Source: Pterois miles
Taxonomy: Eukaryota > Chordata > Actinopteri > Perciformes > Scorpaenidae
Assembly: GCA_947000775.1 (NCBI GenBank)
Contig: CAMQGK010000008.1
Location: forward strand, 5,110,501 to 5,174,500
Direction of reading: 5' to 3'
DNA length: 64,000 nucleotides
Shown piece by piece: positions 38,528-50,389 of the stretch. Both the position numbers and the translations under genes were made by a program. The notes below the pieces were generated by a model. The model was not told where the DNA came from, searched no databases, and saw nothing but the letters and a program-made list of their open reading frames with translations. Every line of letters starts with the position of its first letter. Position 1 is the first letter of the stretch.

Positions 38528-39323
38528 TTAAAAGGATAGCTCAGTTGTTTTGAAGTGGGGTTGTATGAGGTTCTTTTCTATAGTCAGTGGATTACCTACA
38601 GTAGATGACGGTTGGTACGCCCCCAGTTTAGAGAAGCAGACAGGAGTTACTGCACAGAAGCAAAGCAATGTACTGCTGTGGACGGGGCCGGCAGCAAAAC
38701 GTACTTTCGCCACAGAAAAGAAAGACACCTAAAAAATCAATATCAGTTTAAGTGTATGCTATATTTGGAATATTTTCACTGTTTTACCTTGCCATGAGAC
38801 AGCTATACAGTCTGTTTCTGATGGGTATCGAAGCTGTTATCTATGCCTTCACCAAAGCAACCAGACTCCATTAAAAAAAACCCAATAATTTTACCTCGCA
38901 GAACATGGAAGATGCTGGTCTACCGCTGCCTCGATTGATTAGTTTGTTAGTAGTATTAAGAGTCACACAACAGCATTAACACACTAAGTGATCGGGGCAG
39001 CGGTAGACCAGCAACCCCTGATTGTTTTTTCCAATGGAGTCTGGTGGCTTTGGTGAGAGCACATATGGATACAATGACTTCGGTTCCGTGTCAGAAAGGA
39101 CTGTCTAAAGGTCAAGCAGTGAAAAGACTGTAAATACAACATACACTTAAACTGATATTGATTATTTTTAGGTGGATAAAATATACTTTGCTGCCGTCCC
39201 CATCCGCAGCAGTACATTGCTGTCTCTCAAAATCTGGGGACGCACCAGCCGTCATCTACTGTGCGTAATACACTATCTATGATAAGTACCTCATACAACC
39301 CCACTTCAAAACTGTCCCTTTAA
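38528..39323. mobile_element. long foldback element (two arms of about 340-410 bp, TTAA ends)
   Basis: The left arm (38528 to about 38941) and the right arm (about 38985 to 39323) are inverted copies. AAGTGGGGTTGTATGAGGT, AGTAGATGACGG, CAATGTACTGCTG, CAATATCAGTTTAAGTGTATG, CACCAAAGC and GGTCTACCGCTGCC occur in both, in opposite orientation. A spacer of about 45 bases lies between. TTAA is found at both outer edges. The right arm is shorter through internal deletions. Short reading frames within are not plausible genes. Confidence 0.8.
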
Positions 39324-41869
39324 GGGCACAGTCAGCCGTACAGTTCCCAAGCATCTATCGCTATAAAAAAAATAAAAGAATAAAAAGGTCTACTCCCTCC
39401 TCTGCTGGGTGCCTCATTATAGCCGCCTCAAGTCATGTGATCTCATTACCTCATGTCGTTGACCAGCTCTTAACCTTAACTTACTACGGTTGAGCTGCAA
39501 CATCTAAAACGCTGTGCCGCAATTACCCCTGTGGGGCAGAGCTCGACAGGTTTTCTCGAAGGTATGCATGTGAAATGTCCTCTCGGCGCTCGTTATTGAC
39601 AACCTGAATCAACTATTAGATTCACAAAGTGGAATTTGACCTCTTATCAAAGCAGGCTGACGATAGAAATAAGTTAAGTAAAACACAGCATTAAGAGATC
39701 TAACATTAAGGTCTAAATCCCTGCTTAACCTCCCTTCTTGTGATTTGCCATTGGTGGTTTTAAATGTATTTCATATCACTGCAGAATTTTCATATTTGGC
39801 CATGGATTTGCTGCTTAAACCTGCACTTTTCTTGAGCGCTAAGAAAGCCGTATTCATCAAACATTCTTAGAGATTTACTACATGTTCTTGATAAAATTGC
39901 CCACAGTGGAGAGCTTAAGATGTATTTATGTTGGCACTGTATCTATTTTTACTGTTGTTTTTTTGCCTTAGAGTATCTGGTAGTGTTGCTGGGGGTTTTT
40001 ACGCCTTTCTCCCCGCCTGATTTCATGCCCTTTCTTCCTGGGCATCTTGGGCATAATCCCAAAGTCTAATAGTCTAACATTCAATAAATAAAAAAAAGGC
40101 TTCTGCACTTGACCCGCCATGGGCAAATGCCTTCCAAGGGCATTAGAAAGCTGCTTAGCAGAAGCTGCTCCGGCTCTTACGTAAGCAATGGCGCCCCCAC
40201 TGCTAGTGGGAGAGTGGGGAGGGGGAGTAATCAGAGAGAGGAGCAGCAAAGTCCAAGGAAAAGTTGGCGGAAGAGAAAAAGAGGGGGGTGAAAAGACGCA
40301 GGGAAACTGTGAAACAATCCCACAGGAGTCCTCATCATCTTCGCTAAAAAACCCCTCTAATTATCCCCCGTCCGAATACTTTCCCTCTTAACTTCATTTA
40401 CGTGTCCTTGCCTATTTGGGATAAACACTCCTCGACCTCTTTTTCCAACATCCATCCCTCCATACTCCAGCGAAGCGCAGCGGGGTAAATTTAATCAGTG
40501 TATCCTCCCCACATACATGAATAGATGTCTTTTAATTACCGTGCATCCTCCCAGTTACCTGCTGGAACCCAGTACAAACCCAGTATCGTAATCTGGGCTC
40601 GCTCATCTCACTTCAGCCCCGCCCCCCTCCGGTCGTTGTCAACACAGGGCCGATTGCAGTCTCCCACACATGTGCGTTGGAAGTAGATTAGTGACACTGA
40701 TACACAGTGACTGATGTGCTAAGCAATGAGTTTTCCACAACAGTGAGGGATGCTTATCGGGTGAGTGGGAGAGTTCTCCTCCTCAGTAAAAGCCTGTGGT
40801 GGTTCACAATAATGGAAAGAGGCTTAGAGCTATCACCTAATCAGCCCAGTTGTACAGTTTCTATCCCTCAACCACTCTTGTGTCATTTATCTCTGTTGGT
40901 ACAGTAGTACCGCCAAAACACTACTGAAAATAATCTCCAACATCTTTGAGAATCAACTAATAATTTATTATGCAAGAAAATGACAAATATCCTCTCTGTT
41001 TTACATCATGTAGAGCTAAACAACAATAATACATTGTTTAAGTCATGCCTACCTCTCTCTATCTTATGTGATAACAAACTGAATAAGCAATTAATCAAGA
41101 ACAATAAATATATTTAATGAAAATAACTGAACATCTTTGGGTCAAAGATATTTGGTGACATCTCTTTGGGCTCTGGGAACTTAACCTGACCCACCAGATG
41201 GTTTGTTTAAACACAACCGTGTGAGAAGTGACTGGATGAACCATCTGTCAATCAAACTCATGCCGAAGCCAGTCGTGAGAAGAGCAAAAACATCTTTTCT
41301 CTTTTTTCAATAAAAAATAAACTCCAGTTCTGATATAATTGATGCTATTGCACCTACGCTCTATGCTGACCTCTTCAGGAGCTGACATTTTTGTTTAGAG
41401 CAAACAGCCGCCTCTCCGTGTCGCCTCAAACACGCCTAAGCCACGCCCATAGCTGCCAATAGTTCTTCACGCAGTGCTGATTGGTTTGTGATCTGGCTTG
41501 CCGGCCACAAACATTAACTGAAGCCGAACAAAGTTTTGTGTAGATGTGATCCTGCAATTCTTGCATGATCTAGTGACATCTCAAGAATCCAGCTGCTGTG
41601 CATCTGTAACTTTCAATGGCTGTTAATTTTTTTTTTCCCGGGATGTTTCATAGACTACATAGAAAAGGTAAAAATTAAAAAACAATAAGCTCTTGGGACT
41701 CACAACCCTCTTGCAGGGGTTGCAACACAAATGATTGTGATATGGTTTACAGGATAGGAAATCAAAGAAATATGTATTTTTTCGCTTTCTGGTGTTTGCT
41801 TGTTTTTTCTTTAATGGGAGTAATAATGACCCTTCGGTTGATACCTATCGTGCGTTTTCCTACGAATGT

Positions 41870-42125
41870 ACAACAACACATGTTCGTGTCCACTCGTTAC
41901 ATGCATACAGTCTTTTAAAAATAAACTTCTTCACAGAAATCAATTTGGTTAGGTTTAGGAAAAGATTGTTGTTTTGGGGTTAAAATAACGCCTGAAGTGG
42001 CGTAACTTAAGTGCAGAAATGACAAATAAATCAAAATTGACTTCTGGTTTCACACAGGATACAAACACAGATCTCCAGGGAGAAAAGCCGGTGGTTTTTG
42101 AACCATCTGTCCCCCCGACCTTCTC
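41870..42125 (+). repeat. dispersed repeat (GGTTAGGTTTAGGAAAAGATT type)
   Basis: The segment has the composition of a common fish repeat: GGTTAGGTTTAGGAAAAGAT, GGGGTTAAAATAACGCCTGA, AGTGGCGTAACTTAAG, TTTCACACAGGATACAAACAC and GATCTCCAGGGAGAAAAGCC. Only one copy is present here, so assignment is by recognition and the ends are uncertain. Confidence 0.35.
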
Positions 42126-43076
42126 TCTATGCTGCACTCTTTATATTTCCTTGTTTGTGATTACGTAGATTAAATACAAATTGATTTTGATGGATATACA
42201 GTGTATGAATTACAGTGAATTGTTTATAGCTACAAATGGTACTTTGTTTTACGGTGTTACAAGGCAAAAACCTTGGTATCTACTGGAATAATTGCTAATG
42301 AAGATGCATGTTAGTTGCAGCCTGAGGCTGTGGAAGAAATATGCAGCCAGTTGTAGCAGCAGTAACACAGCTGCTCACAGGTGCACAACAACAATCAAGC
42401 AGATGAGCCGAGGCGTAGCTCCAGCACTCCTGCTGCTCCCACCAGTAGCGGAGAGGCCAATATCTCCCAGACCGTCAAGTCCCACACTCTCAATTTCAGC
42501 ACCATCCGGTTATATGGGGCTGCCAGTCGATGCTGTTCTCTGCCACACTGCGGATGTGTCAGTCACTGTGCCAGACTAAACTCATTTGAGCCAGCTAGTC
42601 TGGTGAGCAGCAGAGCGTGAAGGAAGAGGGAAGCTGAATAACTTTGTCTTCACCTCATCCCCCTGCTACTTTTTACTCCTCAAACACTGTCATCAGGGAC
42701 ACAGACTAGCTGATTCGATAGCTATAAGAGAGGAGAAGAAGAAGAGAAGAATTGCACCACCATGCACATTAATTTATTTTAAGGACTGAAACCCATGCCA
42801 CCAAGCAGCAATCAGGAATAATGTATTGTACCCTAAGCCACGTCAGGCTCCAAAACAGTAACGGCTTTAGTCCGGCTGAGATTTTACAGTGTACTATAAG
42901 CATGCTGATCCTTTTGTGTGAGCTTTTGATTAACTATACTTTGTTGTGTTTGTAAAACCCAAAACTTGGCATCAGGTTCTTTTCCCTTAAATGCCCTTAA
43001 ATATAATACGCTTCTCTGCTCAACTGCTTTTGTTCTTTTCTTTTATCAGCTAAGTTAAATCACAGTGTGTGCATTA

Positions 43077-43680
43077 GGGATGCTAATTTTGAATAATTAT
43101 CTTACAGATAACCGACCCTTGTTAACCGATTATTAACCGATAAAATTAGTACCTTGCATACAGTGGTGCGCCAGCTGCAGTATATGAGCACAGCAGACAG
43201 TTGAGTCAGGAGAGCTACTGTAGCAGCCACGGTGCTGCATTCACTGTCCCCAGGTCACCGTCCATGAGCATTAGCAGCTACAGTGCTGCACGGAGTGTCG
43301 CGGACATGCAGCCACTTTCCCAGTAAAAGTCTCCACCGCACATTTAGTTTAGCAGGTTGTCAGCTGTGTGTCTGCGCGGATTAACAACGGCAAGTGTCCA
43401 AAGTGTGTGTTTGTGCTACATTAGCAGCTGCTGGCGTTGCAGGTGGCTTCATTTTCACTGTAGCATTACTTAAGCGAGTTTCCGACAGACCGTGTATGTG
43501 TGGCGGCGGTGAGTGTGGGTTTGTCGGAGGCGTTATAGTTGTGAACACAAACAGTGTGTGTACAGTTTATTTATCAGTGAATAAATGCTACAAGCTACAA
43601 CTCCTCCACTGGACGTCCCGAACCAACTTCCTGTATCTGCGCAGGCTCTCTCTTAAGGTGGACCAGCTTTTCTCATTAAA
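43077..43680 (+). mobile_element. hAT-like element, left part (TAGGGATGCTAATTTT)
   Basis: The left terminus TAGGGATGCTAATTTTGAAT is followed by a cluster of TTAACCGATTATTAACCGA motifs, typical subterminal repeats of hAT elements. The body is GC-richer (GCCAGCTGCAGTATATGAGC, GCATTCACTGTCCCCAGG). A reading frame at 43394-43684 lacks transposase motifs. No right terminus or target duplication was found. Confidence 0.45.
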
Positions 43681-43867
43681 GTGACGAGCCGCTCCTCTGC
43701 GTTTTTCTCAGCTTTTTAATTAATTATTAATATTTCTCTTTCTGTTTTGCAAGAGCTCAAAATGTATCTTGAAGTGCTTTCCTGCAACAGCAAAATCTCA
43801 GTGAAACAGCAAGTGTATAACCTTGTTTTCTAAAAGGAAATCTATCATTTATTTGCTCTTTTGTGAG

Positions 43868-44610
43868 CTGAAGAAGATGGTTGGGCATAGACCCACTGGT
43901 TTGTGGACTGACGTTTTGAAGCCTCGAGTTCGGCATTTTGGCCGTCACCATCTTGGTTTTTGGCTGTCGCCATCTTGGTTATTTGCAACCATAAGTGACA
44001 CCAGAGTGTGGAGTAAAGTACAACCAAACACTGAATATGACATTTTGAAAGGGTTTAAGTTGTAAGATGAAAACACAGACAACTCCCAGACTGCACAGCA
44101 CTGCGGTAGCGACCTGTCAATCACAAGGTAGCCACGCCCTAAAGCAGTAGTTCTCAAAACCTCAAGGGGTCCAGTTCTAGGGGGTCCCCAGAAAAATGGG
44201 GAATGGTTTAGCTTCACTATTTAATTCACTATAAATTGTGAATTTCCCCACTGTGGGACCAATAAAGGAATATCTTATCTTATCTTATCTTATAAAGCCC
44301 AATGTCAGTAAGAGTCATAAGAGTGACTATTCTGATCAGGTTTCACTATAGTTTTAGTCTTAATCCTATCTAATAACCAAAATCTTTCAAGATGGAGGTT
44401 CCTGAAGTGAAATCTTGTCAAATGGGGGTACATTAATTTAGGGGTGCCCTAAAACCACCCCTCTTTTATGTTCTATTTGACTCTAAATGGGACCATAATT
44501 TACTAAATGAACATTAAGCACTATTGAAGAAGACCTGAAACTAGTCATTGAGACTATAAACTCATGTTTTCTGAGGTAATAAATCAAGTGAGAAGAAGAA
44601 GAAGTTTAAG
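43868..44610 (+). repeat. GTGGACATAG-family dispersed repeat, copy 4, interrupted
   Basis: The family segment from ACCCACTGGTTTGTGGACTG through GGCCGTCACCATCTTGG and AGCCACGCCCTAAAGCA is broken at about 44151. It resumes at TATTTGACTCTAAATGGGACC (about 44471) and runs to AATAAATCAAGTGAGAAG. The intervening sequence contains a retroposon tail. Confidence 0.58.
44151..44293 (+). mobile_element. truncated retroposon with (TATCT)n tail inside repeat copy 4
   Basis: GTAGTTCTCAAAACCTCAAGG and a G/C-rich GGGGTCC segment lead to GAATTTCCCCACTGTGGGAC, CAATAAAGG and four TATCT units ending at about 44293. The tail type is the same as that of the SINEs. The rest of the interruption, to about 44470, is not identified. 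Confidence 0.55.
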
Positions 44611-44746
44611 GCTCTCGTAGAAAAAGAAAGCAAGAAAACCTTATCCATTTAGAGGTGTAGGAGAAAGATTCTGCCACACTGAATGCATTTAATTAGTCTT
44701 TTTGCTCTCGTTAGAACATAAGGTAACTCTGTTGGTTTGTTTCCAG

Positions 44747-44863
44747 GTGGTGGACCTGTACTGGGGTGCAGACCCAGAGGAGTGGGACAGTCCGGAGCTG
44801 CAGCGACTCAGGATGAAGCTCCTGGAGGAATGTCTAAAGACCTCAGCGGGGCCGTGTTTTGTG
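44747..44863 (+). CDS. nwd2: nwd2 coding exon 3 (residues 80-118)
   Basis: This 117-nt, phase 0/0 exon lies between GTTTCCAG and GTAAGT. It reads VVDLYWGADPEEWDSPELQ and continues RLRMKLLEECLKTSAGPCFV. In DUF4062-like proteins this is the V-D-x-x-W-G strand and the following helix up to the GP-x-F strand. Classical members carry D-x-R-W-G-V; here it is D-L-Y-W-G-A, which matches the NWD2 pattern. The exon sits just right of an interrupted transposon repeat ending near 44610, but its own codons show no damage. Reading into the intron stays open to 45130; that is chance read-through past a good donor. Confidence 0.93.
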
Positions 44864-45579
44864 GTAAGTATCACACACCACACAGATTACCCTGTAATGG
44901 ATTTTATAGGTCTGTGTTATCTAAGTTCACGTCGCTGCATATCCAGAAAATCTGTTAAATCAGCGTCTGCTTCAGTTTTTCCCACCATTCCTCTCTATCT
45001 ATTTCATAGCCCAGATATAACATTAAAGCTGGTTTGTTCCCAGGCTGTTTGCTTTTTAGCATCTCAAGTCAAATTTTTCTTGCAGATTTGTCTTTGTATG
45101 TGTAGCTGCATGGTCGCATTTGAAAAATGACACTAATCAGTTGACAAGTATATGATGCAGAATCTTGTTTTCGAACATGTCATTTTTTAATGTGCAGTGC
45201 TTTGATAATAGTTGATTGCGTTTGTTAGGGTGCTGAAAATGCCAATAACTTCATCACTTTAGTAAAAAATTGATTTTTATTCACGCTACTTGATGGGTTG
45301 GTGATATTTCACCTGATTCCATCGTTATCCAGCCATTAAATGGGTACTATTGGTTGCTATAAGCACTATAGATGTGGGTCAATAGGTGGATATTTTCACT
45401 GTAAACAGCAACAAATGTGGAAAAACTTCGCAAATAATAAGAAATTCTCTAAGAAAGAAATTCCTCTAAGTTAAGATTACACTTGTATGAATAAGTAATG
45501 TGAAGACCTCTGCATGGAGGGAGAGAGAGAGAGAGTGGTGTAGAGCGTAATTATGGCTGACATCTCCATGATCTCTTTT

Positions 45580-45907
45580 GGGGGGGAGTAGCTCAGTCTG
45601 TAGGGAGTTGGCTTGGGAACCGGAGGGTCACCGGTTCAAGTCCCGACATGGACAAAAACTGAGTGTGAACTGGTAGCTGGAGAGGTGCCAGTTTCCTCTT
45701 GGGCACTGCCGAGGTGCCCCTGAGCAAGGCACCAAACCCCCAACTGCTCGGGGCGCTTGTCTGGAGCAGCCCCCTCACTCTGACATCTCTCCATTACTGC
45801 ATGTGTGTGTGTTTGTGTGATGTACCATGTATAAGTTAAACAGAGTGTAAATTGAATTTCCCCACTGTGGGACTAATAAAGGTAGATCTTCTTCTTCTTC
45901 TCTTCTT
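45580..45907 (+). mobile_element. tRNA-derived SINE, family 1, copy 3
   Basis: The head GGGGGGGAGTAGCTCAGTCT, B-box-like CCGGTTCAAGTCCCG, body and (CTT)n tail correspond to the copy at 26902 over almost the full length. Only scattered differences and small indels are visible. The high identity implies recent mobility. A 23-base poly-A at 45929-45951 lies just downstream but is not part of the tail. Confidence 0.88.
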
Positions 45908-45928
45908 TAGATAATTTTAGGCCACATT

Positions 45929-45951
45929 AAAAAAAAAAAAAAAAAAAAAAA
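45929..45951 (+). repeat. poly-A run (23 A)
   Basis: This homopolymer lies 22 bases after the SINE tail, separated by unique sequence (ATAATTTTAGGCC). It may be the A-tail of another insertion, but no body was recognised. Confidence 0.85.
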
Positions 45952-46569
45952 GAAGAGTCAGGCGCGAGGAAGGAAAGAGGAGTGAAGAGAGGAAGACGAC
46001 AGGAGGAGAAATTGATGGTGAATTATTCAAATGGAACAGATCCGTTTCTAGAGGTTGAAATTGAGGTGAAAAGATCACAGGGAGACGTAATGCATTATGG
46101 GTAGGACGGGAGCCCCGGTCTCCAGGGAGCGTAATCTATTTCCCCCAGACGGAGTTTGCTGTTTTCTTCTCCTCCCGCCCTCCTTACTCGCTCATTCACA
46201 TATTGTCATTCTCTTTCTATAAACACACTTTTCACTGCAAAACCTGCAGCTTAATGATTCATTCTGGCATATTATCCAGTGGAGTGTGCTCCTTAAATCA
46301 GGCCAGTATTCAGCTGCTTCACAAACTAGAGGAAGTACAGTATCTCCCTGCACTGGTATTAAAGAAGGTGATCTGCTTGGCTGCTTAGTTTAAAAAACTG
46401 TGTTAGAATCCACAAAAAAAAAAGAGGACAAAGAGGTCACACACAAAGTAGCTGATATTTGGCATCATGGCTCCCAGTTCATCACTCCTCACAAGCATAC
46501 AGTACAGCATACATACATACATAGTGCAGCAGAGTTTGAGGACTGACAACAATAAACTCACAAAGACAA

Positions 46570-46946
46570 TAAACTCCATCCATCCATCGTCAACCGCTTA
46601 TCCCGTTAGGGGTCACAGGGGGGCTGGAGCCGATCCCAGCTGGCATTGGGCGAAGGCGGGGTTCACCCTGGACAGGTCACCAGTCCATCGCAGGGCACAT
46701 AGAGACAGACAACATAGAGACAGACAACCATTCACGCTCACATCCACACCTACAATTTAGAGTAATCAATTAACCTAAACAGCATGTCTTTGGACTGTGG
46801 GAGGAAGCCGGAGTACCCGGAGAGAACCCACGCTTACACGGGGAGAACATGCAAACTCCACACAGAAGAGTTCCAAGCCGGTATCGAACCTGCGACCCTC
46901 TTGCTGTGAGGCAACAGTGCTAACCACTGCACCAACATGCAGCCCC
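46570..46946 (-). mobile_element. tRNA-derived SINE, family 3 (minus strand)
   Basis: Read on the minus strand, the element starts GGGGCTGCATGTTGGTGCAG, has an A-box-like GTGGTTAGCACTGTTGCC and a B-box-like CAGGTTCGATACC. It continues with the very common fish segment GTGTGGAGTTTGCATGTTCT and CACAGTCCAAAGACATGCTG. It ends in a (TGGA)n-type tail seen on the plus strand as CCATCCATCCATC. An internal duplication, AGACAGACAACATAGAG, is visible. Confidence 0.75.
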
Positions 46947-46986
46947 ATAATAAACTCATCCTTCAATTAATCACATTAACCACTGT

Positions 46987-47487
46987 TATGGTTGCATCCC
47001 AAACTCCACAACATGCTATTCAGTGCACTAAAAAAAAAAACATGTGACATTTGTTAGTATGTCCAAAACCTTAGTATGAAACCAACAGTATGCGAATTTT
47101 ATAATATTTCTGGTGAAATATCACAGTAAGCAAACGCTGGACTCTACAGTGGCATAAATGTCTCAAAATGCAACGTTCATAACAGACATTGACGGACAGC
47201 TGTGTAACATCAATAACGATTCAGTTTAAGTGCAAGTATCACTTTGCTAGGCGTAACATTTTTTATTATGATCAGTTCAGACTTTGATTCTCACAAATCA
47301 GCGTTTTCGTCACATGAGATTGGCACGGGTTGCCATGGTTACACGTCTCTGACCGGCAAGCAGGCTCTCGGGAAGCGACGATTACTGCTCAGTGTGTCTG
47401 AAGAGACACACACTGCTGTTTACTCACACAAAAGTATGTTGAACAATATAGTGCGTATATATAGTATGTGATTTTGTACACAGTCAA
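46987..47487. mobile_element. element related to 13915-14280
   Basis: It opens ATGGTTGCATCCCAAACTCC and closes TGATTTTGTACACAGTCAA. It shares GCACGGGTTGCCATGGTTAC, ATTACTGCTCAGTGTGTCTG and AAAAGTATGTTGAAC with the upstream copy. The terminal inverted repeats are poorer than in that copy. It is non-coding. Confidence 0.55.
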
Positions 47488-50389
47488 AGCGTATTATTGC
47501 AATATTAGAATTTACTCAATTTCCTTGACAGCTGAGAAAACTCCATCTGCTGATGAATAGTATGAGAAGTAGTGAAAGCTCCTGAAAAAGCTAGTAAATG
47601 GACCTTGAGTGAAACTATTTTTCCACTATATTAATCAACAGAAAGGAAACATCATAACACACGTGCCAAATGGCAGCCAGAAAGCATTCACCAACAGAAA
47701 ATCATTCTCAATAAATACAGATGATATAGGTTGTAGCAGAAATTAGTAGCCAGCAAAGCTATCACATCACCCACACTGTAGAAAAGCAATAACGCAGCCA
47801 ACCACTGATATCACCAAGCACACAAAACACACACCTGAACAGCCAAAACAGCAGGTCACAATATGTTAAACACATGCAGCAAAGGAGTAGGAGCTTACCT
47901 TGGTGATGTACGCCAGCAAGGAGAGACTTCACAGATAAGGAAAATCCCACATTTGGCTTTAAATGGCATCCGGAGCAGATTCAACAAACAGCCGACCAGG
48001 AGAGTGAGGCAACGCAGGTAGCAGCGCGGTACTACTGGTGTAAAAACACACAGGTATTTCCTTTAAAAGCCACATAATATAAGTGTTAAGCTTCTTTATG
48101 AAATGCTGTATTAGCAGCAGCAGCAAGTATTTGCAGCAGAGTGATCAGTGTGGTAGCACCTGGAAAAAGTGGGCAGGGCACTGACAGCTTAAATAGGCCA
48201 CCCTCTACCAAAGGGCGCGTTTGATATATGTCACCACAACTAGAATATGTCATGTGAGCGTAGCAGAAAACGTCCTCTCTCTGGCCCGGCTCTAATCCGA
48301 CTCCATGAGGAGTGAACTCGGTTTGTAGTCCCACTCACAGCTGAATGAAGTGCCCTTCTTTAAGATGCAGAATATAAGTACAGCGGCAAGATTAAGGACA
48401 GACTTTATCCTCTCTGGCAAGGAAACCATAAATAATATTAGAATCAGAAATAAAATGTATTGATCTGCGGGGTAAATATTGAGAAACCAACAAAAATGGG
48501 TAAAAAATGGGTACATGCAAGTTCAATTACCTGTGGTCAGAGAACAGTGACTTTAGCTTGTGGTTGAAGCCGGTGCCTGGAAGCGTGTTTGAAGTCCGCT
48601 GCACCCTCTGCAAGAAAGCAAGAAACTTAGAACATTGGGCATCATGTCTTTGGAGTCGCATGCCAAGTCAGAAATACATAAAGTGGTTGTTAAAAAAAAA
48701 AAAATGGCTGCAATCAGCCAGTATTGTTCCACATCAGGATCTAAAGCATCAACCTCCAGACAGCGTTTGGCGCTACACCTACACTTTAGGCTGAGGTGCT
48801 CTGGACTTAACACTCAGCAACGAAGCATCAGTCATGTAGCAGCAATGACAGTATTGATGTTCCAGTTTTCCTTCATATGCTGAGCACTTTCTTGCCAGTA
48901 TGGATGTGAAGTAGGTCTTAAATTACATTCATAGTGGTCATAAATGGATGTGAAATAGGTCTTAAATTGCATTCATAATGGTCTTTTTAAAAAGAAGTCT
49001 TAATAAGTCTTCAATTTGACTTGTTGAAACCTGCAGATACCCTGTTAAGGCAGTATTGCGCAGTTGAATATATAATAAAAGTATGGTGTTATAGCTGTTG
49101 ATAAGGGTAAAAATATTACATACGTTGTATGTATAAATATATTTTACAATCTAATTAACATGTCTACCATTTCCTAGACTAGACAGGTATTTCTGATCCT
49201 AAATACAGTGTTTTAACTGTAAGTTGATCATGTAAGTATAACAATAAAGGAGAAAAAGTTTGAGCTGTTTATGAGGAAATGTTTGTACCGGTAGTGGCCT
49301 GGAACTTACATTGAAGCGTGTGTCTCACGTCTTCAGTAAGGGCAGCTGATTAAGTCAGCATCGATGTAGACTCGCTGATGGAGGGTTTTATACTCACTTC
49401 CACTCCCCGCTAATTGGCTTGGGATGGCACTTAATGCTGCAGTGGGAAGAAATGGAGCAAATATGATTAAGAAAAGTTATTTTTTTAAAACAGTCACTGT
49501 ATCCTGACAGTAGAACATGAGACTAAAAATCTTTAAAACAAAATCATGTGCCTCTGTGTCCGCCAGTGTCCTCCAGTGCTCCTAATGGCATCTGCAAAAT
49601 TTCAGAAAGGAGGAAAACAACCAATCAGAGCAAGCTGGAGCTTGTCGTCTATGAGCAGCTGTCAATCACTCACGAATCCCGCCCAAATTCTGTTACTGTA
49701 ACGCCTATTTCTCGCCTCAAATGTTTTCAAAAACATCTTGTAGTTACTGTTTAGCTGTAAAATGAGAAAGTTTGTCAGCCATGTTGAGATCTGTTGAGGA
49801 AATACCAAGCACCGGCCACCAGCTGGAGCACAGCCAATAGGAACGCTGTCTCTGAAATGACATGTGATTGGCCAAAGTCTCCCGTCATGGGCTAGATTTT
49901 TTAAAGCCTGAAAACAGCCATGAGGAGGTGCAGAAATCTAGTTTTCTCTCAGAAGACTTGAATTACAATATGCTGAAAGGAATTTTTGCCCAGTGATGCC
50001 AAAAATATACTCTCTAGTCCCACTTTAATACAGTGGACCCCCACACAAACGGAGTGGAAGTGGGTAGGAGGGGTAGGGGACGGATTGGAAATGGGTCTTA
50101 AATGCTGCAACAATGATGTGGGAGTATTTCTTTTAGATATTGCCTGAGTACTTCGGCATTGACCCCTGCACTTTGAAAAGTTGGTTGCTGATAATGTTGA
50201 CAGCCTAGAATATTTTTCTTGAGTACTTTTTTGTTCTAATGTGTTGAAGTGAAATTTGATGTCGCGGCCTCTAAAGCCCGTTGAGACGTTATGTACTGCG
50301 ATATCGGGCTGTACAATGTGAGCTCAATCAGACTAAACTGGTCTGAAATTACCAGAGTTGAAAAGAAGCGACGCACTTTGTGCTTTTGT

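Larger units (their letters stand above)
31258..44746 (+). other. nwd2: nwd2 intron 2
   Basis: The intron runs from GTAACA to TTTCCAG. It contains a TTAA-bounded element (32417-32880), an interrupted copy of the GTGGACATAG repeat (34252-35428), a perfect 13-bp hairpin (34411-34447), an internal hAT-repeat fragment (36885-37290), a long foldback element (38528-39323), a dispersed repeat (41870-42125), an hAT-like left part (43077-43680) and a second interrupted GTGGACATAG copy (43868-44610). I see nothing assignable in 31.3-32.4, 32.9-34.2, 35.5-36.8, 39.4-41.8 and 42.2-43.0 kb. Confidence 0.85.

Noticed and set aside
38528..38732. Several overlapping small open frames on both strands
   Set aside because: They lie in the foldback element and recur in altered form in its other arm, so they are repeat sequence.
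43394..43684. 96-residue open frame in hAT-like sequence
   Set aside because: No BED finger, RNase H-like or dimerisation motif of hAT transposases is visible, and the frame is short.
44864..45130. Open frame continuing past nwd2 exon 3
   Set aside because: Exon 3 ends at a consensus GTAAGT donor and exon 4 continues the NWD2 sequence in phase. The extension matches nothing in the family.
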